Shown here piece after piece: positions 53,938 through 61,051 of a stretch of 64,000 bases of DNA. The stretch lies in the NCBI RefSeq assembly GCF_001439685.1, contig NZ_JYLH01000014.1, positions 1 to 64,000 on the forward strand, read 5' to 3'. This DNA is from Pseudomonas libanensis. Its GTDB lineage: Bacteria > Pseudomonadota > Gammaproteobacteria > Pseudomonadales > Pseudomonadaceae. The first letter of the stretch is position 1. Every line of letters starts with the position of its first letter. A program made the position numbers and the translations under genes. The notes beneath the pieces were generated by a model. That model worked only from the letters and a program-made list of their open reading frames with translations, was not told the origin of the DNA and did not search any database.

Positions 53938-54480
53938 TTAACGATGGGTGAGTTCGCTATGCGTTGCGGCGATACGCCAGACAATGGCTTGCCAAAGCGT
54001 ATTGAGCCGGCCATGGGCGTCGTCAAGTGACAGGTATGTCCTTTCAATTGCCTGCACCCGATGGGGGACCAGGCGCAACCGCAGACGCTGCCAGACAGCA
54101 GGCTCGACCCAGGCCCGCAGCAATTGCAGTGGATCGTCGTCCGGTTGCAGCAAGGCCCCGGGATGCAGAGCCTTGGCAAGGCGTTCGCACCACTTGCGGT
54201 GTTCGTCGCACAAGGGGCTGTCGAGGTTGGGATGGCACGTGAGGTCCAGTAGCGCTATTGCCAGATCTATCTGCTCCGGTGATGCCAGTGCCAAGCCAAG
54301 CACCGTTGCACAGGGGGCAGGAGGCAGGCACGGCTCTATGCCCAAGGCGGCACATGCCAGCCCGGGCCGGCTGCGACACAAGGGCCGCACTGCGTCATAG
54401 GCGTGGGTGCTGGTTGCCTCCGGGTGCGAAGATAGCCAGGGGCTGGCCCACCATTGTGCCCAAGCGAGGTGATCACTCAT
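53938..54480 (-). CDS. hrpD: T3SS sorting-platform adaptor HrpD (SctK)
   Basis: 180 residues with little recognisable motif: two Trp-rich helical stretches (AWAQWWASPWLSSHPEATST, WQAIVWRIAATH). Position between hrcJ and hrpE and size match HrpD, the SctK protein that joins SctD to SctQ. It overlaps hrcJ by 8 bases. Confidence 0.8.
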   Translation of the reverse strand: MSDHLAWAQWWASPWLSSHPEATSTHAYDAVRPLCRSRPGLACAALGIEPCLPPAPCATVLGLALASPEQIDLAIALLDLTCHPNLDSPLCDEHRKWCERLAKALHPGALLQPDDDPLQLLRAWVEPAVWQRLRLRLVPHRVQAIERTYLSLDDAHGRLNTLWQAIVWRIAATHSELTHR

Positions 54481-55258
54481 CCGTCAATTGAGCCGGGGCG
54501 ACAGCTGGCTTTGAACGTTGTCCCCTTATGCGCCAGAACAGCGCAGCGACCAGCATCAGTATCGCGCCGGTAATCAACAGGCCAATACTGGTGCGCCAAA
54601 AACTAACGTCGTCCTCAGGGACCAGGAAAGGGCCGAAATAGATCAACCGTTGTTGTTCCTGATAGACCGCCGCCGGCACAAAAACGACCGTGAGCTTTTG
54701 GGCGTTATCCAGTGCAGTGCTCATGCCGGGAATACTGCTGGCTACCATCCTGCGTACACGGGCCCTGATACTGTCGGGCTCCAATCGCGGGTCATGCTTG
54801 ATGAACACCGAGGCGGAAGCGGGTTGGACGGGCTCACCGGGAGCCACGCGTTCGGGCAGCACTACGTGCACACGAGCGACGATGACGCCATCGATGTTCG
54901 ACAGGGTCGCCTCCAGCTCCTGGGACAGGGCGTAGATGTATCGGGCACGCTCTTCCAGCGGTGTGGAGATGACGCCTTCCTTGCGGAAGGTATCCCCCAT
55001 TGTGGCGCGGGCAACCTTGGGCAGCCCTACGGCCTCCAGCGTGCGAACGGCGCGGCTGATGTCGGCTACGTTGACCCGGATCACCACACCGTCCTTGGCA
55101 GGCACTTTTTGTGCGCGTATGTGTTTGTCAGCCAGCTCCGCGATGACCTCGTTGGCGTCCTGTTCGGACAGTTGGCGATGCAGTTCGACACTTTCGCCGC
55201 AGCCGCCCAGTATCAGCGTCAGCGAGAAAATTAATCCGATAGACAGAAAACGAATCAT
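54473..55258 (-). CDS. hrcJ: T3SS inner-membrane ring lipoprotein HrcJ (SctJ)
   Basis: 261 residues. Lipoprotein signal ending LILGGC with Cys20; two periplasmic ring-building domains in the YscJ/PrgK family (LSEQDANEVIAELADKHIRA, ISTPLEERARYIYALSQELE, HVVLPERV); a C-terminal membrane helix near 215-238 (IGLLITGAILMLVAALFW). It forms the inner ring that surrounds the export apparatus. Six bases separate it from hrpB. Confidence 0.95.
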   Translation of the reverse strand: MIRFLSIGLIFSLTLILGGCGESVELHRQLSEQDANEVIAELADKHIRAQKVPAKDGVVIRVNVADISRAVRTLEAVGLPKVARATMGDTFRKEGVISTPLEERARYIYALSQELEATLSNIDGVIVARVHVVLPERVAPGEPVQPASASVFIKHDPRLEPDSIRARVRRMVASSIPGMSTALDNAQKLTVVFVPAAVYQEQQRLIYFGPFLVPEDDVSFWRTSIGLLITGAILMLVAALFWRIRGQRSKPAVAPAQLTDE

Positions 55259-55264
55259 TTTTTC

Positions 55265-55624
55265 CTACTGTAGGTTGCTGACTTTTTCGAGGCATTGCGC
55301 ACCCTTGCCGACGCACTTCACCAGGGTTTGGGTCAGCAGTACTGAGTCTGAAAGATGGGAGGCATAGTTGAGTCGATTTTTTTCCTTGAACTCATTGTTG
55401 AAGTCCTTGAGGCCTTTGCTCATGCCACTTTTCGCCTTGTCCAGATGCTGCAAAGCATCGGTCAGGGCATTCGATGATGGTGCGGCGGTAACCCGTTGCA
55501 TCGAAGGTTCCAATTGCGAGCGGAAAAAGCTCACATCTTCGCTGTAGTGCGTAGATGGGGTAGGGGGCTTGCGGGCTGTTAGGCCGTTTTGATATTCGCG
55601 TAATACGTCGACTTCTATTTTCAT
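55265..55624 (-). CDS. hrpB: T3SS inner rod protein HrpB (SctI)
   Basis: 119 residues, polar N-terminus and a helical C-terminal hairpin that ends HLSDSVLLTQTLVKCVGKG, like the polymerising ends of needle and rod proteins. Position just before hrcJ and size match HrpB/SctI, which connects the export core with the pilus. It has a GGAGG-like site upstream (AGGAGG at 55630). Confidence 0.84.
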   Translation of the reverse strand: MKIEVDVLREYQNGLTARKPPTPSTHYSEDVSFFRSQLEPSMQRVTAAPSSNALTDALQHLDKAKSGMSKGLKDFNNEFKEKNRLNYASHLSDSVLLTQTLVKCVGKGAQCLEKVSNLQ

Positions 55625-55642
55625 ATAGACCTCCTGGGCAGA

Positions 55643-55668
55643 ACCGCCCTTTAGTGATAAAGGGCGGT
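55643..55668 (-). terminator. Strong hairpin between the pilin-like gene and hrpB (possible attenuator)
   Basis: ACCGCCCTTT pairs with AAAGGGCGGT (10 bp) around a 6-base loop. There is no long T-tract on the minus strand, so it more likely slows or stabilises transcripts than ends them. Its place right after the pilin-like gene would favour higher pilin output. Confidence 0.6.
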
Positions 55669-55676
55669 CAAGCTAC

Positions 55677-55856
55677 TTAACGTATCGCGTCGATGTTCTT
55701 TTTCTTCTCAGTGATCTTGAAGGCCTCGATGCTATCCTTCAAAGATTCGCGGGCCGCTGCTTTCCTTTCTGCTTTAAGGTCTTCGTTTTCTCCGCCGCCG
55801 GAGCTTTGGATAGGGGGCTGGTAGGTGTTTGCGCTGGCACCAGAGATACTGCTCAT
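55677..55856 (-). CDS. hrpA: Very short T3SS pilin candidate (HrpA/RspA position)
   Basis: 59 residues from ATG 55856, with GGGAG 7 bases upstream. It is the first gene after the hrp box at 55955 and precedes hrpB and hrcJ, exactly where hrpA lies in Hrp1 clusters. Residues 1-22 are Ser/Gly/Asn-rich, and the rest (residues 23-59) is one long charged helix with ESLKDSIEAFKITEKKKNID. P. syringae HrpA has 113 residues and Erwinia HrpA about 65. No Cys and no signal peptide, as in T3SS pilins. Assignment is by position, size and helical C-terminus. Confidence 0.72.
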   Translation of the reverse strand: MSSISGASANTYQPPIQSSGGGENEDLKAERKAAARESLKDSIEAFKITEKKKNIDAIR

Positions 55857-55954
55857 AGTAAAACTCCCGTTATTTAAGACATGATGTTTGAGCCCTGTTT
55901 TCTAGTGACAATATTGGCGCTTCCAATAGCCACTAAATATATCAGGCTCGTACT

Positions 55955-55982
55955 TATGTGGCTCAGGCTTGAATATGGTTCC
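55955..55982 (-). promoter_or_regulatory. hrp box in front of the pilin-hrpB-hrcJ-hrpD-hrpE operon
   Basis: On the minus strand: GGAACC, 15 bases, CCACATA, matching GGAACC-N15/16-CCACNNA. It lies about 100 bases before the pilin-like start, leaving a long 5' leader. Confidence 0.85.
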
Positions 55983-56042
55983 GATTTTTACTTGAAGGAT
56001 GTGTCTGGAGGTTTCTTCGGTGCATATCGGCTGGGCTATGCG

Positions 56043-56960
56043 CTACTGTATGTCTAACTGTTTCATCCGATAGTAGAGCGTTCGCTTCGCCATGCCCAAC
56101 TCCGCCGCCACCTCGTCCACGCAGTAGGAATGGCGACGCAAAGCCTCTTCAATCAGGGCTTTCTCGATTTGTTGCAGGCGTTCTTTCAGGTTCGTTGGCT
56201 CGTTTGTCGCGTTCGAGGGTGAGCCAGATAGCGGCGCCAGTCCCAGCACGAATCGCTTGGCAGTGGAGCGCAGTTCACGCACATTCCCCAGCCAAGGGTG
56301 GCACAGCAACTGTTGGACCAGTTCGCTGCAAGGGTCTGGGGCCAGGCACTTATAGTGCTTGGCTTCCTCTTGAATCATATTCAGGAACAACGGGACGATT
56401 CGGTCGCGGCGGTTGCGCAGCGGAGGAAGATTGATGTTCACCACGCTCAGGCGAAAATACAGGTCGCGCCTGAACCTCCCTTGCTCGACCATCTCATGCA
56501 AGGATTGCTGCGCAGAGGCGATGACTCGCATGTCTACCGGGATGAACCGGGTGGAGCCCAGGCGTTCGACGCCTCGTGACTCCAGCGCACGTAGCAGCTT
56601 GGCCTGCATGGAAAGCGGCATGCTGTCGATTTCATCCAGATACAAGGTGCCCAAATGTGCGGCTTCGATAAACCCCGCGCGTGACTGCACTGCTCCCGTG
56701 TAGGCGCCGCTGTTGACGCCGAATAGTTGGCTCTCTGCAAGGCTTTCCGGGATGGCGGCGCAGTTGACTGCGACAAAATGACCTCGTCGCCCCGACAAGC
56801 GATGGACCCGCTGGGCCAGGGTATCCTTGCCAGTGCCGGTTTCTCCCAGTAATAAAATATCGATATCGAGCGCGGCGGTACTCTTAAGCGTACGCTCGAT
56901 GTCCAAGGCTTCAACGGAGGGGAGGTATGTCTCATTTGTTATTGTGTAAGAAGCTGACAT
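56043..56960 (-). CDS. hrpR: Sigma-54 activator of the T3SS, HrpR/HrpS-like, no receiver domain
   Basis: 305 residues. A single AAA+ domain with Walker A GETGTGKD (39-46), the sigma-54 contact loop GAYTGA (85-90), Walker B TLYLDEIDS and arginine-finger region RRDLYFRLSVVNINLPPLRN. A Fis-type helix-turn-helix ends the chain (EVAAELGMAKRTLYYRMKQL). Lack of an N-terminal receiver matches HrpR and HrpS (about 302-314 residues). P. syringae uses both as a heterohexamer; only one gene is present here. It would open the -24/-12 promoter at 39550. ATG 56960 has GGAG 10 bases upstream. Confidence 0.92.
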   Translation of the reverse strand: MSASYTITNETYLPSVEALDIERTLKSTAALDIDILLLGETGTGKDTLAQRVHRLSGRRGHFVAVNCAAIPESLAESQLFGVNSGAYTGAVQSRAGFIEAAHLGTLYLDEIDSMPLSMQAKLLRALESRGVERLGSTRFIPVDMRVIASAQQSLHEMVEQGRFRRDLYFRLSVVNINLPPLRNRRDRIVPLFLNMIQEEAKHYKCLAPDPCSELVQQLLCHPWLGNVRELRSTAKRFVLGLAPLSGSPSNATNEPTNLKERLQQIEKALIEEALRRHSYCVDEVAAELGMAKRTLYYRMKQLDIQ

Positions 56961-57275
56961 AGTCCAGGTGCTCCACTATCGCTATCACTTCACTGTTGAT
57001 AGAACGCTGTTGGCGTGCAGCCAGTAGAGCCTAAATAATCCAAAAAGTCATCGTGTCTGTTAATGTGAAAAGGCTGAAAAATAACGTGAGAAATATCAAC
57101 TATTCCAGCGCGCTGCTTTGTTCAAGTGGTTTTTTGGTGGTTATAGTGTATTTAGCGTAGGAGAAAACTTAAAGACGGGGGGATTAGGTGGATAAGTTGT
57201 TTTAGAGTCCTGGTTAAGTAATTTTTTCATACGTTGAATTTGCACTTGTTTCGAATATTGAAACAAGCAGCCACA
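56961..57275. other. A/T-rich intergenic region upstream of the T3SS activator; no gene seen
   Basis: 315 bases with markedly lower GC than the surrounding genes and no supported frame. It must carry the promoter of the activator gene (minus strand). Near its right end CTTGTTTC (57245-57252) and GAAACAAG (57260-57267) form a perfect 8-bp inverted repeat around GAATATT, just upstream of the ychF terminator; this may be an operator or a second hairpin. Confidence 0.6.
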
Positions 57276-57306
57276 AAAAAGCCGATGCAATGCATCGGCT
57301 TTTTTT
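57275..57306. terminator. Terminator of the housekeeping operon, bidirectional
   Basis: AAAAAAGCCGATGC and GCATCGGCTTTTTT form a long stem with A- and T-tracts on both sides. On the minus strand it ends the ychF transcript 27 bases after the stop. Confidence 0.92.
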
Positions 57307-57332
57307 GTCCGGTGTAGGGGTTACAGGTCTAC

Positions 57333-58433
57333 TTACACGTTGAAGCGGAAGTGCATGACATCCCCATCCTTGACAATATAGTCCTTGCCTTCAAGACGCC
57401 ATTTACCGGCTTCCTTGGTCCCAGCCTCACCCTTGTACTGGATGAAGTCGTTATAGGCGATGACTTCGGCGCGGATGAAGCCTTTTTCGAAGTCGGTGTG
57501 GATCACGCCGGCAGCCTGTGGCGCAGTCGCACCGACCTTGACGGTCCAGGCGCGGACTTCTTCGACACCGGCGGTGAAGTAGGTCTGCAGGTTGAGCATC
57601 TCGTAGCCGGCACGGATCACACGGTTCAGGCCAGGCTCTTCCAGGCCCAGGGCCTCGAGGAACATGTCTTTTTCTTCGCCGTCATCGAGCTCGGCGATTT
57701 CCGCTTCGATCTTGTTGCACACCGGAACGACGATGGCGCCTTCTTCCTCGGCGATGGCCTTGACCACATCGAGAAGCGGGTTGTTCTCGAAGCCGTCTTC
57801 GGCAACGTTGGCGATGTACATCACCGGCTTGGTGGTCAGCAGGTGGAAGCCCTTGATCACAGCCTTCTCGTCAGTGCCCATAGTCTTCATCAGGCTGCGT
57901 GCCGGCTTGCCTTCGGTGAAGTGAGCGATCAACTGCTCCAGCAGGCCCTTCTGGACCACGGCATCCTTGTCACCACCCTTGGCGTTGCGTGCGACTTTCT
58001 GCAGCTGCTTCTCGCAGCTGTCGAGGTCGGCGAAGATCAATTCCAGGTCGATGATCTCGATGTCGCGTTTCGGGTCGACGCTGTTGGAGACGTGGATCAC
58101 GTTCTCGTCTTCAAAGCAGCGGACCACGTGGGCGATGGCGTCGGTTTCACGGATGTTGGCCAGGAACTTGTTGCCCAGGCCTTCGCCTTTCGAGGCGCCG
58201 GCGACCAGGCCAGCGATGTCGACGAATTCCATGGTGGTCGGCAGGATGCGCTTGGGGTTGACGATCGCCGCCAATGCCTCCAGGCGTGGGTCCGGCATCG
58301 GCACGATACCGCTGTTGGGCTCAATGGTGCAGAAGGGGAAGTTCTCTGCCGCGATACCGGACTTGGTCAGGGCGTTGAACAGGGTGGATTTGCCGACGTT
58401 GGGCAGGCCGACGATGCCGCAATTGAATCCCAT
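57333..58433 (-). CDS. ychF: Redox-regulated ATPase/GTPase YchF
   Basis: 366 residues, Obg-family P-loop protein. G1 GLPNVGKST at about residues 8-16, switch region FVDIAGLVAGASKGEGLGN, NKIE-type G4 replaced by the YchF pattern NVAED, and the C-terminal TGS domain (FTAGVEEVRAWTVK, AEVIAYNDFIQ). YchF prefers ATP and binds ribosomes; it acts in stress responses. Follows pth by 22 bases on the minus strand and ends the operon. Confidence 0.96.
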   Translation of the reverse strand: MGFNCGIVGLPNVGKSTLFNALTKSGIAAENFPFCTIEPNSGIVPMPDPRLEALAAIVNPKRILPTTMEFVDIAGLVAGASKGEGLGNKFLANIRETDAIAHVVRCFEDENVIHVSNSVDPKRDIEIIDLELIFADLDSCEKQLQKVARNAKGGDKDAVVQKGLLEQLIAHFTEGKPARSLMKTMGTDEKAVIKGFHLLTTKPVMYIANVAEDGFENNPLLDVVKAIAEEEGAIVVPVCNKIEAEIAELDDGEEKDMFLEALGLEEPGLNRVIRAGYEMLNLQTYFTAGVEEVRAWTVKVGATAPQAAGVIHTDFEKGFIRAEVIAYNDFIQYKGEAGTKEAGKWRLEGKDYIVKDGDVMHFRFNV

Positions 58434-58455
58434 GGTGTTTCCCCTCGGGTAAGAG

Positions 58456-59040
58456 TCAGGCCTTCTGGCTGTGCAGGTTTTTCATCGCGCGGTTCCATTC
58501 ACCGGCGAAGATATCCGGCAGCACGCCGAGGGCAAAATCGATGCTGGCATCGAGTTTTTCCTGTTCGGCGCGTGGCGCACGACCCAGGACGAAATTTGAA
58601 ACCATACTGGCAACGCCTGGGTGGCCAATGCCGAGCCGCAGGCGGTAAAAAGTATTCTGATTGCCCAACTGCGCGATGATGTCACGCAGGCCGTTGTGCC
58701 CGCCATGTCCGCCGCCTTGCTTGAGCTTGGCAACCCCGGGTGGCAGGTCCAGTTCGTCATGGGCCACCAGGATTTCTTCGGGTTTGATCCGGAAGAAGCC
58801 CGCAAGCGCCGCGACAGCCTGGCCGCTGCGGTTCATGTAGGTGGTGGGAATCAGCAGACGAATATCCTGACCCTGGTGCGAGAAGCGCCCGGTCAGGCCA
58901 AAATATTTGCGATCGGCCACAAGGTTGACGCCTTGGGCGTGGGCGATGCGCTCAACAAAAAGGGCCCCTGCGTTATGCCGGGTCTGTTCGTATTCGGCGC
59001 CTGGATTTCCCAGGCCAACGATCAGTTTAATGGCAGTCAC
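58456..59040 (-). CDS. pth: Peptidyl-tRNA hydrolase
   Basis: 194 residues. Catalytic motif GLGNPGAEYEQTRHNAGALF, with the essential His in TRHNAG and Asn in GNPG; VAHDELDLPPGVAKLKQGGG and GHNGLRDI are typical. It recycles tRNA from peptidyl-tRNA lost by ribosomes. It lies between rplY and ychF on the minus strand, the usual Pseudomonas order. Confidence 0.96.
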   Translation of the reverse strand: MTAIKLIVGLGNPGAEYEQTRHNAGALFVERIAHAQGVNLVADRKYFGLTGRFSHQGQDIRLLIPTTYMNRSGQAVAALAGFFRIKPEEILVAHDELDLPPGVAKLKQGGGHGGHNGLRDIIAQLGNQNTFYRLRLGIGHPGVASMVSNFVLGRAPRAEQEKLDASIDFALGVLPDIFAGEWNRAMKNLHSQKA

Positions 59041-59063
59041 GACAGGGGCCCTTCCTTTGGAGT

Positions 59064-59072
59064 TGTGGATAA
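59064..59072 (-). promoter_or_regulatory. Consensus DnaA box between rplY and pth
   Basis: TTATCCACA on the minus strand (TGTGGATAA at 59064-59072), 24 bases upstream of the pth start. Single copy, so functional meaning is uncertain. Confidence 0.35.
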
Positions 59073-59207
59073 CATCGCTACACCGGCGTGCGGCGAAAGT
59101 GGACGACAGGAGCTCACTTATCCAGAGATAAACTTCGCGTTATCGCCCGCTTTCTCGCTACGTTTCGGTCCGCGATGTTCCTCAAGCTCCTTTCGTTGCA
59201 GAGAGCA

Positions 59208-59813
59208 TTACTCTGCAGCGGTTTCGCCTGCTTCATCTTCTGCTACAACACGTGGCGCGTGGACGCTGGCAACAGCCTTGTCGTCGTTGTGAGCCAGTGC
59301 AACGAACTCAACGCCTTTAGGGGCCTTGAGGTCGGACAGGTGGATGATGGTGCCGATTTCCGCAGCCGACAGGTCGACTTCGATGAACTCAGGCAGGTCT
59401 TTCGGCAGGCAGCTTACTTCCAGCTCGGTAGCAGTGTGGGAAACAACGCCACCTTTCTTGACCGGAGCTTCTTCACCAACAAAGTGCACAGGCACGATAG
59501 CGGTCAGTTTCTGACCGGCTACAACGCGTACGAAGTCAGCGTGCAGTACGTGGCCCTTGGAAGGGTGGCGCTGCAGGGCCTTGATGATAACGTTCTGCTT
59601 CTTGCCGCCAACGTTCAGTTCGATAACGTGGCTGTAGGCAGCATCGTTTTCGAGCAATTTGGCAACTTCTTTGGCCAGCATGCTGATGGACTCAGGGGCT
59701 TTGTCGCCACCGTAGACTACAGCTGGAACCAGGCTTGCGAGACGACGCAGGCGGCGGCTCGCACCTTTCCCCAGGTCGGAACGCACTTCAGCATTCAGGG
59801 TAAAATCGTTCAT
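59208..59813 (-). CDS. rplY: 50S ribosomal protein L25 (CTC form)
   Basis: 201 residues from ATG 59813 (MNDFTLNAEVRSDLGKGASR). The N-terminal L25 domain binds 5S rRNA; the C-terminal CTC extension (about 95-200, with SKGHVLHADFVRVVAGQKLT) and the Ala/Glu-rich tail place it in the long form found in pseudomonads. An upstream in-frame ATG would add 8 residues that do not fit. It follows prs on the minus strand after the terminator at 59879. Confidence 0.95.
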   Translation of the reverse strand: MNDFTLNAEVRSDLGKGASRRLRRLASLVPAVVYGGDKAPESISMLAKEVAKLLENDAAYSHVIELNVGGKKQNVIIKALQRHPSKGHVLHADFVRVVAGQKLTAIVPVHFVGEEAPVKKGGVVSHTATELEVSCLPKDLPEFIEVDLSAAEIGTIIHLSDLKAPKGVEFVALAHNDDKAVASVHAPRVVAEDEAGETAAE

Positions 59814-59878
59814 GTTGTATCTCCAAAATAACCACATTCGCCCCAGCGTTTGCGACCAGCGCTAAAGGCGATATGGGC

Positions 59879-59915
59879 AAAAAAGCCCCGCCCCAACAGA
59901 ATGCTGGGGCGGGGC
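59879..59915 (-). terminator. Terminator downstream of prs
   Basis: On the minus strand GCCCCGCCCCA pairs with TGGGGCGGGGC (11 bp) around a 9-base loop and runs into six T residues. It separates prs from rplY, so rplY must be read from its own promoter or by partial read-through. Confidence 0.9.
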
Positions 59916-59951
59916 GCTTTTCGTCAGTGAGGTGCTCCGAAGGTTTGACCC

Positions 59952-60893
59952 TTAACGGAACATCGCGCTGATCGATTCTTCGTTGCTGATGCGGCGAACC
60001 GCCTCGGCAACTACCGGTGCGATATCCAGTTGACGGATACGCGAACAGGCTTGAGCAGCAGCGGACAACGGGATGGTGTTAGTCACCACCAGTTCGTCCA
60101 GCATAGAGTTCTCGATGTTCTCGATCGCTCGGCCCGACAGCACAGGGTGTGTGCAGTAGGCGAAGACTTTTGCCGCACCGTGCTCTTTCAAGGCTTTGGC
60201 CGCGTGGCACAGGGTGCCGGCGGTGTCGACCATGTCATCAACCAGAATACAGGTACGCCCTTCGACATCACCGATGATATGCATCACTTCAGAGTGATTG
60301 GCTTTTTCACGGCGTTTGTCGATGATCCCGAGGTCCACGCCCAGGGATTTGGCAACAGCCCGTGCACGCACGACGCCGCCAATGTCCGGGGACACGATCA
60401 TCAGGTTTTCAAAGCGCTGGTCTTCGATGTCATCCACCAGGACGGGGGAGCCGTAGATGTTATCTACCGGAATATCGAAGAACCCCTGGATTTGGTCAGC
60501 GTGCAGGTCAACCGTGAGAACACGGTCGATACCCACCACGGTCAGCATGTCAGCAACGACTTTCGCGCTGATAGCCACACGTGCGGAACGCGGACGGCGA
60601 TCCTGACGGGCATAACCAAAGTAAGGGATTACAGCTGTGATTCGAGTCGCTGAGGAGCGGCGGAAGGCATCAGCCATCACGACGAGTTCCATCAGGTTAT
60701 CGTTGGTCGGAGCGCAGGTCGGCTGAATAATGAAGACGTCTTTACCGCGGACATTTTCATTGATCTCGGCAGTAATTTCGCCGTCGGAGAACTTACCGAC
60801 AGAGATGTCACCGAGAGGGATATGCAGCTGACGTACGACACGCCGAGCCAGATCGGGGTTGGCATTCCCCGTAAAGACCATCATCTTGGACAC
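59952..60893 (-). CDS. prs: Ribose-phosphate pyrophosphokinase
   Basis: 313 residues. ATP and ribose-phosphate sites are visible in FIIQPTCAPTNDNLMELVVM, the flexible loop GYARQDRRPRSARVAISAKV, and the PRPP loop CILVDDMVDTAGTLCHAA. It makes PRPP for nucleotides, His and Trp. tRNA-Gln lies just upstream, within the lolB-ispE-tRNA-prs order. Confidence 0.96.
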   Translation of the reverse strand: MSKMMVFTGNANPDLARRVVRQLHIPLGDISVGKFSDGEITAEINENVRGKDVFIIQPTCAPTNDNLMELVVMADAFRRSSATRITAVIPYFGYARQDRRPRSARVAISAKVVADMLTVVGIDRVLTVDLHADQIQGFFDIPVDNIYGSPVLVDDIEDQRFENLMIVSPDIGGVVRARAVAKSLGVDLGIIDKRREKANHSEVMHIIGDVEGRTCILVDDMVDTAGTLCHAAKALKEHGAAKVFAYCTHPVLSGRAIENIENSMLDELVVTNTIPLSAAAQACSRIRQLDIAPVVAEAVRRISNEESISAMFR

Positions 60894-60939
60894 GCGCAGT
60901 ACCTAGAGGCTGAGGGTAACCTGGATGAGTATTAGAAAA

Positions 60940-61014
60940 TGGCAGGGGCGGCTGGATTCGAACCAACGCATGGCAGGATCAAAACCTGCTGCCTTACCGC
61001 TTGGCGACGCCCCT
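60940..61014 (-). tRNA. tRNA-Gln (anticodon UUG)
   Basis: A 75-nt cloverleaf on the minus strand: acceptor AGGGGCG/CGCCCCT, D-arm TCGCCAAGCGGTAAGGCA, anticodon loop TTTTGAT with TTG, T-arm with GGTTCGAATCC, and encoded CCA. It lies between ispE and prs and is probably processed from their common transcript. Confidence 0.95.
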
Positions 61015-61051
61015 GTATCTGTTGCAACGAGTGCCCAGCACTCGATTCCTT

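Noticed and set aside
38563..57333. T3SS as an integrase-type island with tRNA-Met as attachment site
   Set aside because: The tRNA 3' end points away from the cluster, and no repeat of it or integrase gene was found on the other side.
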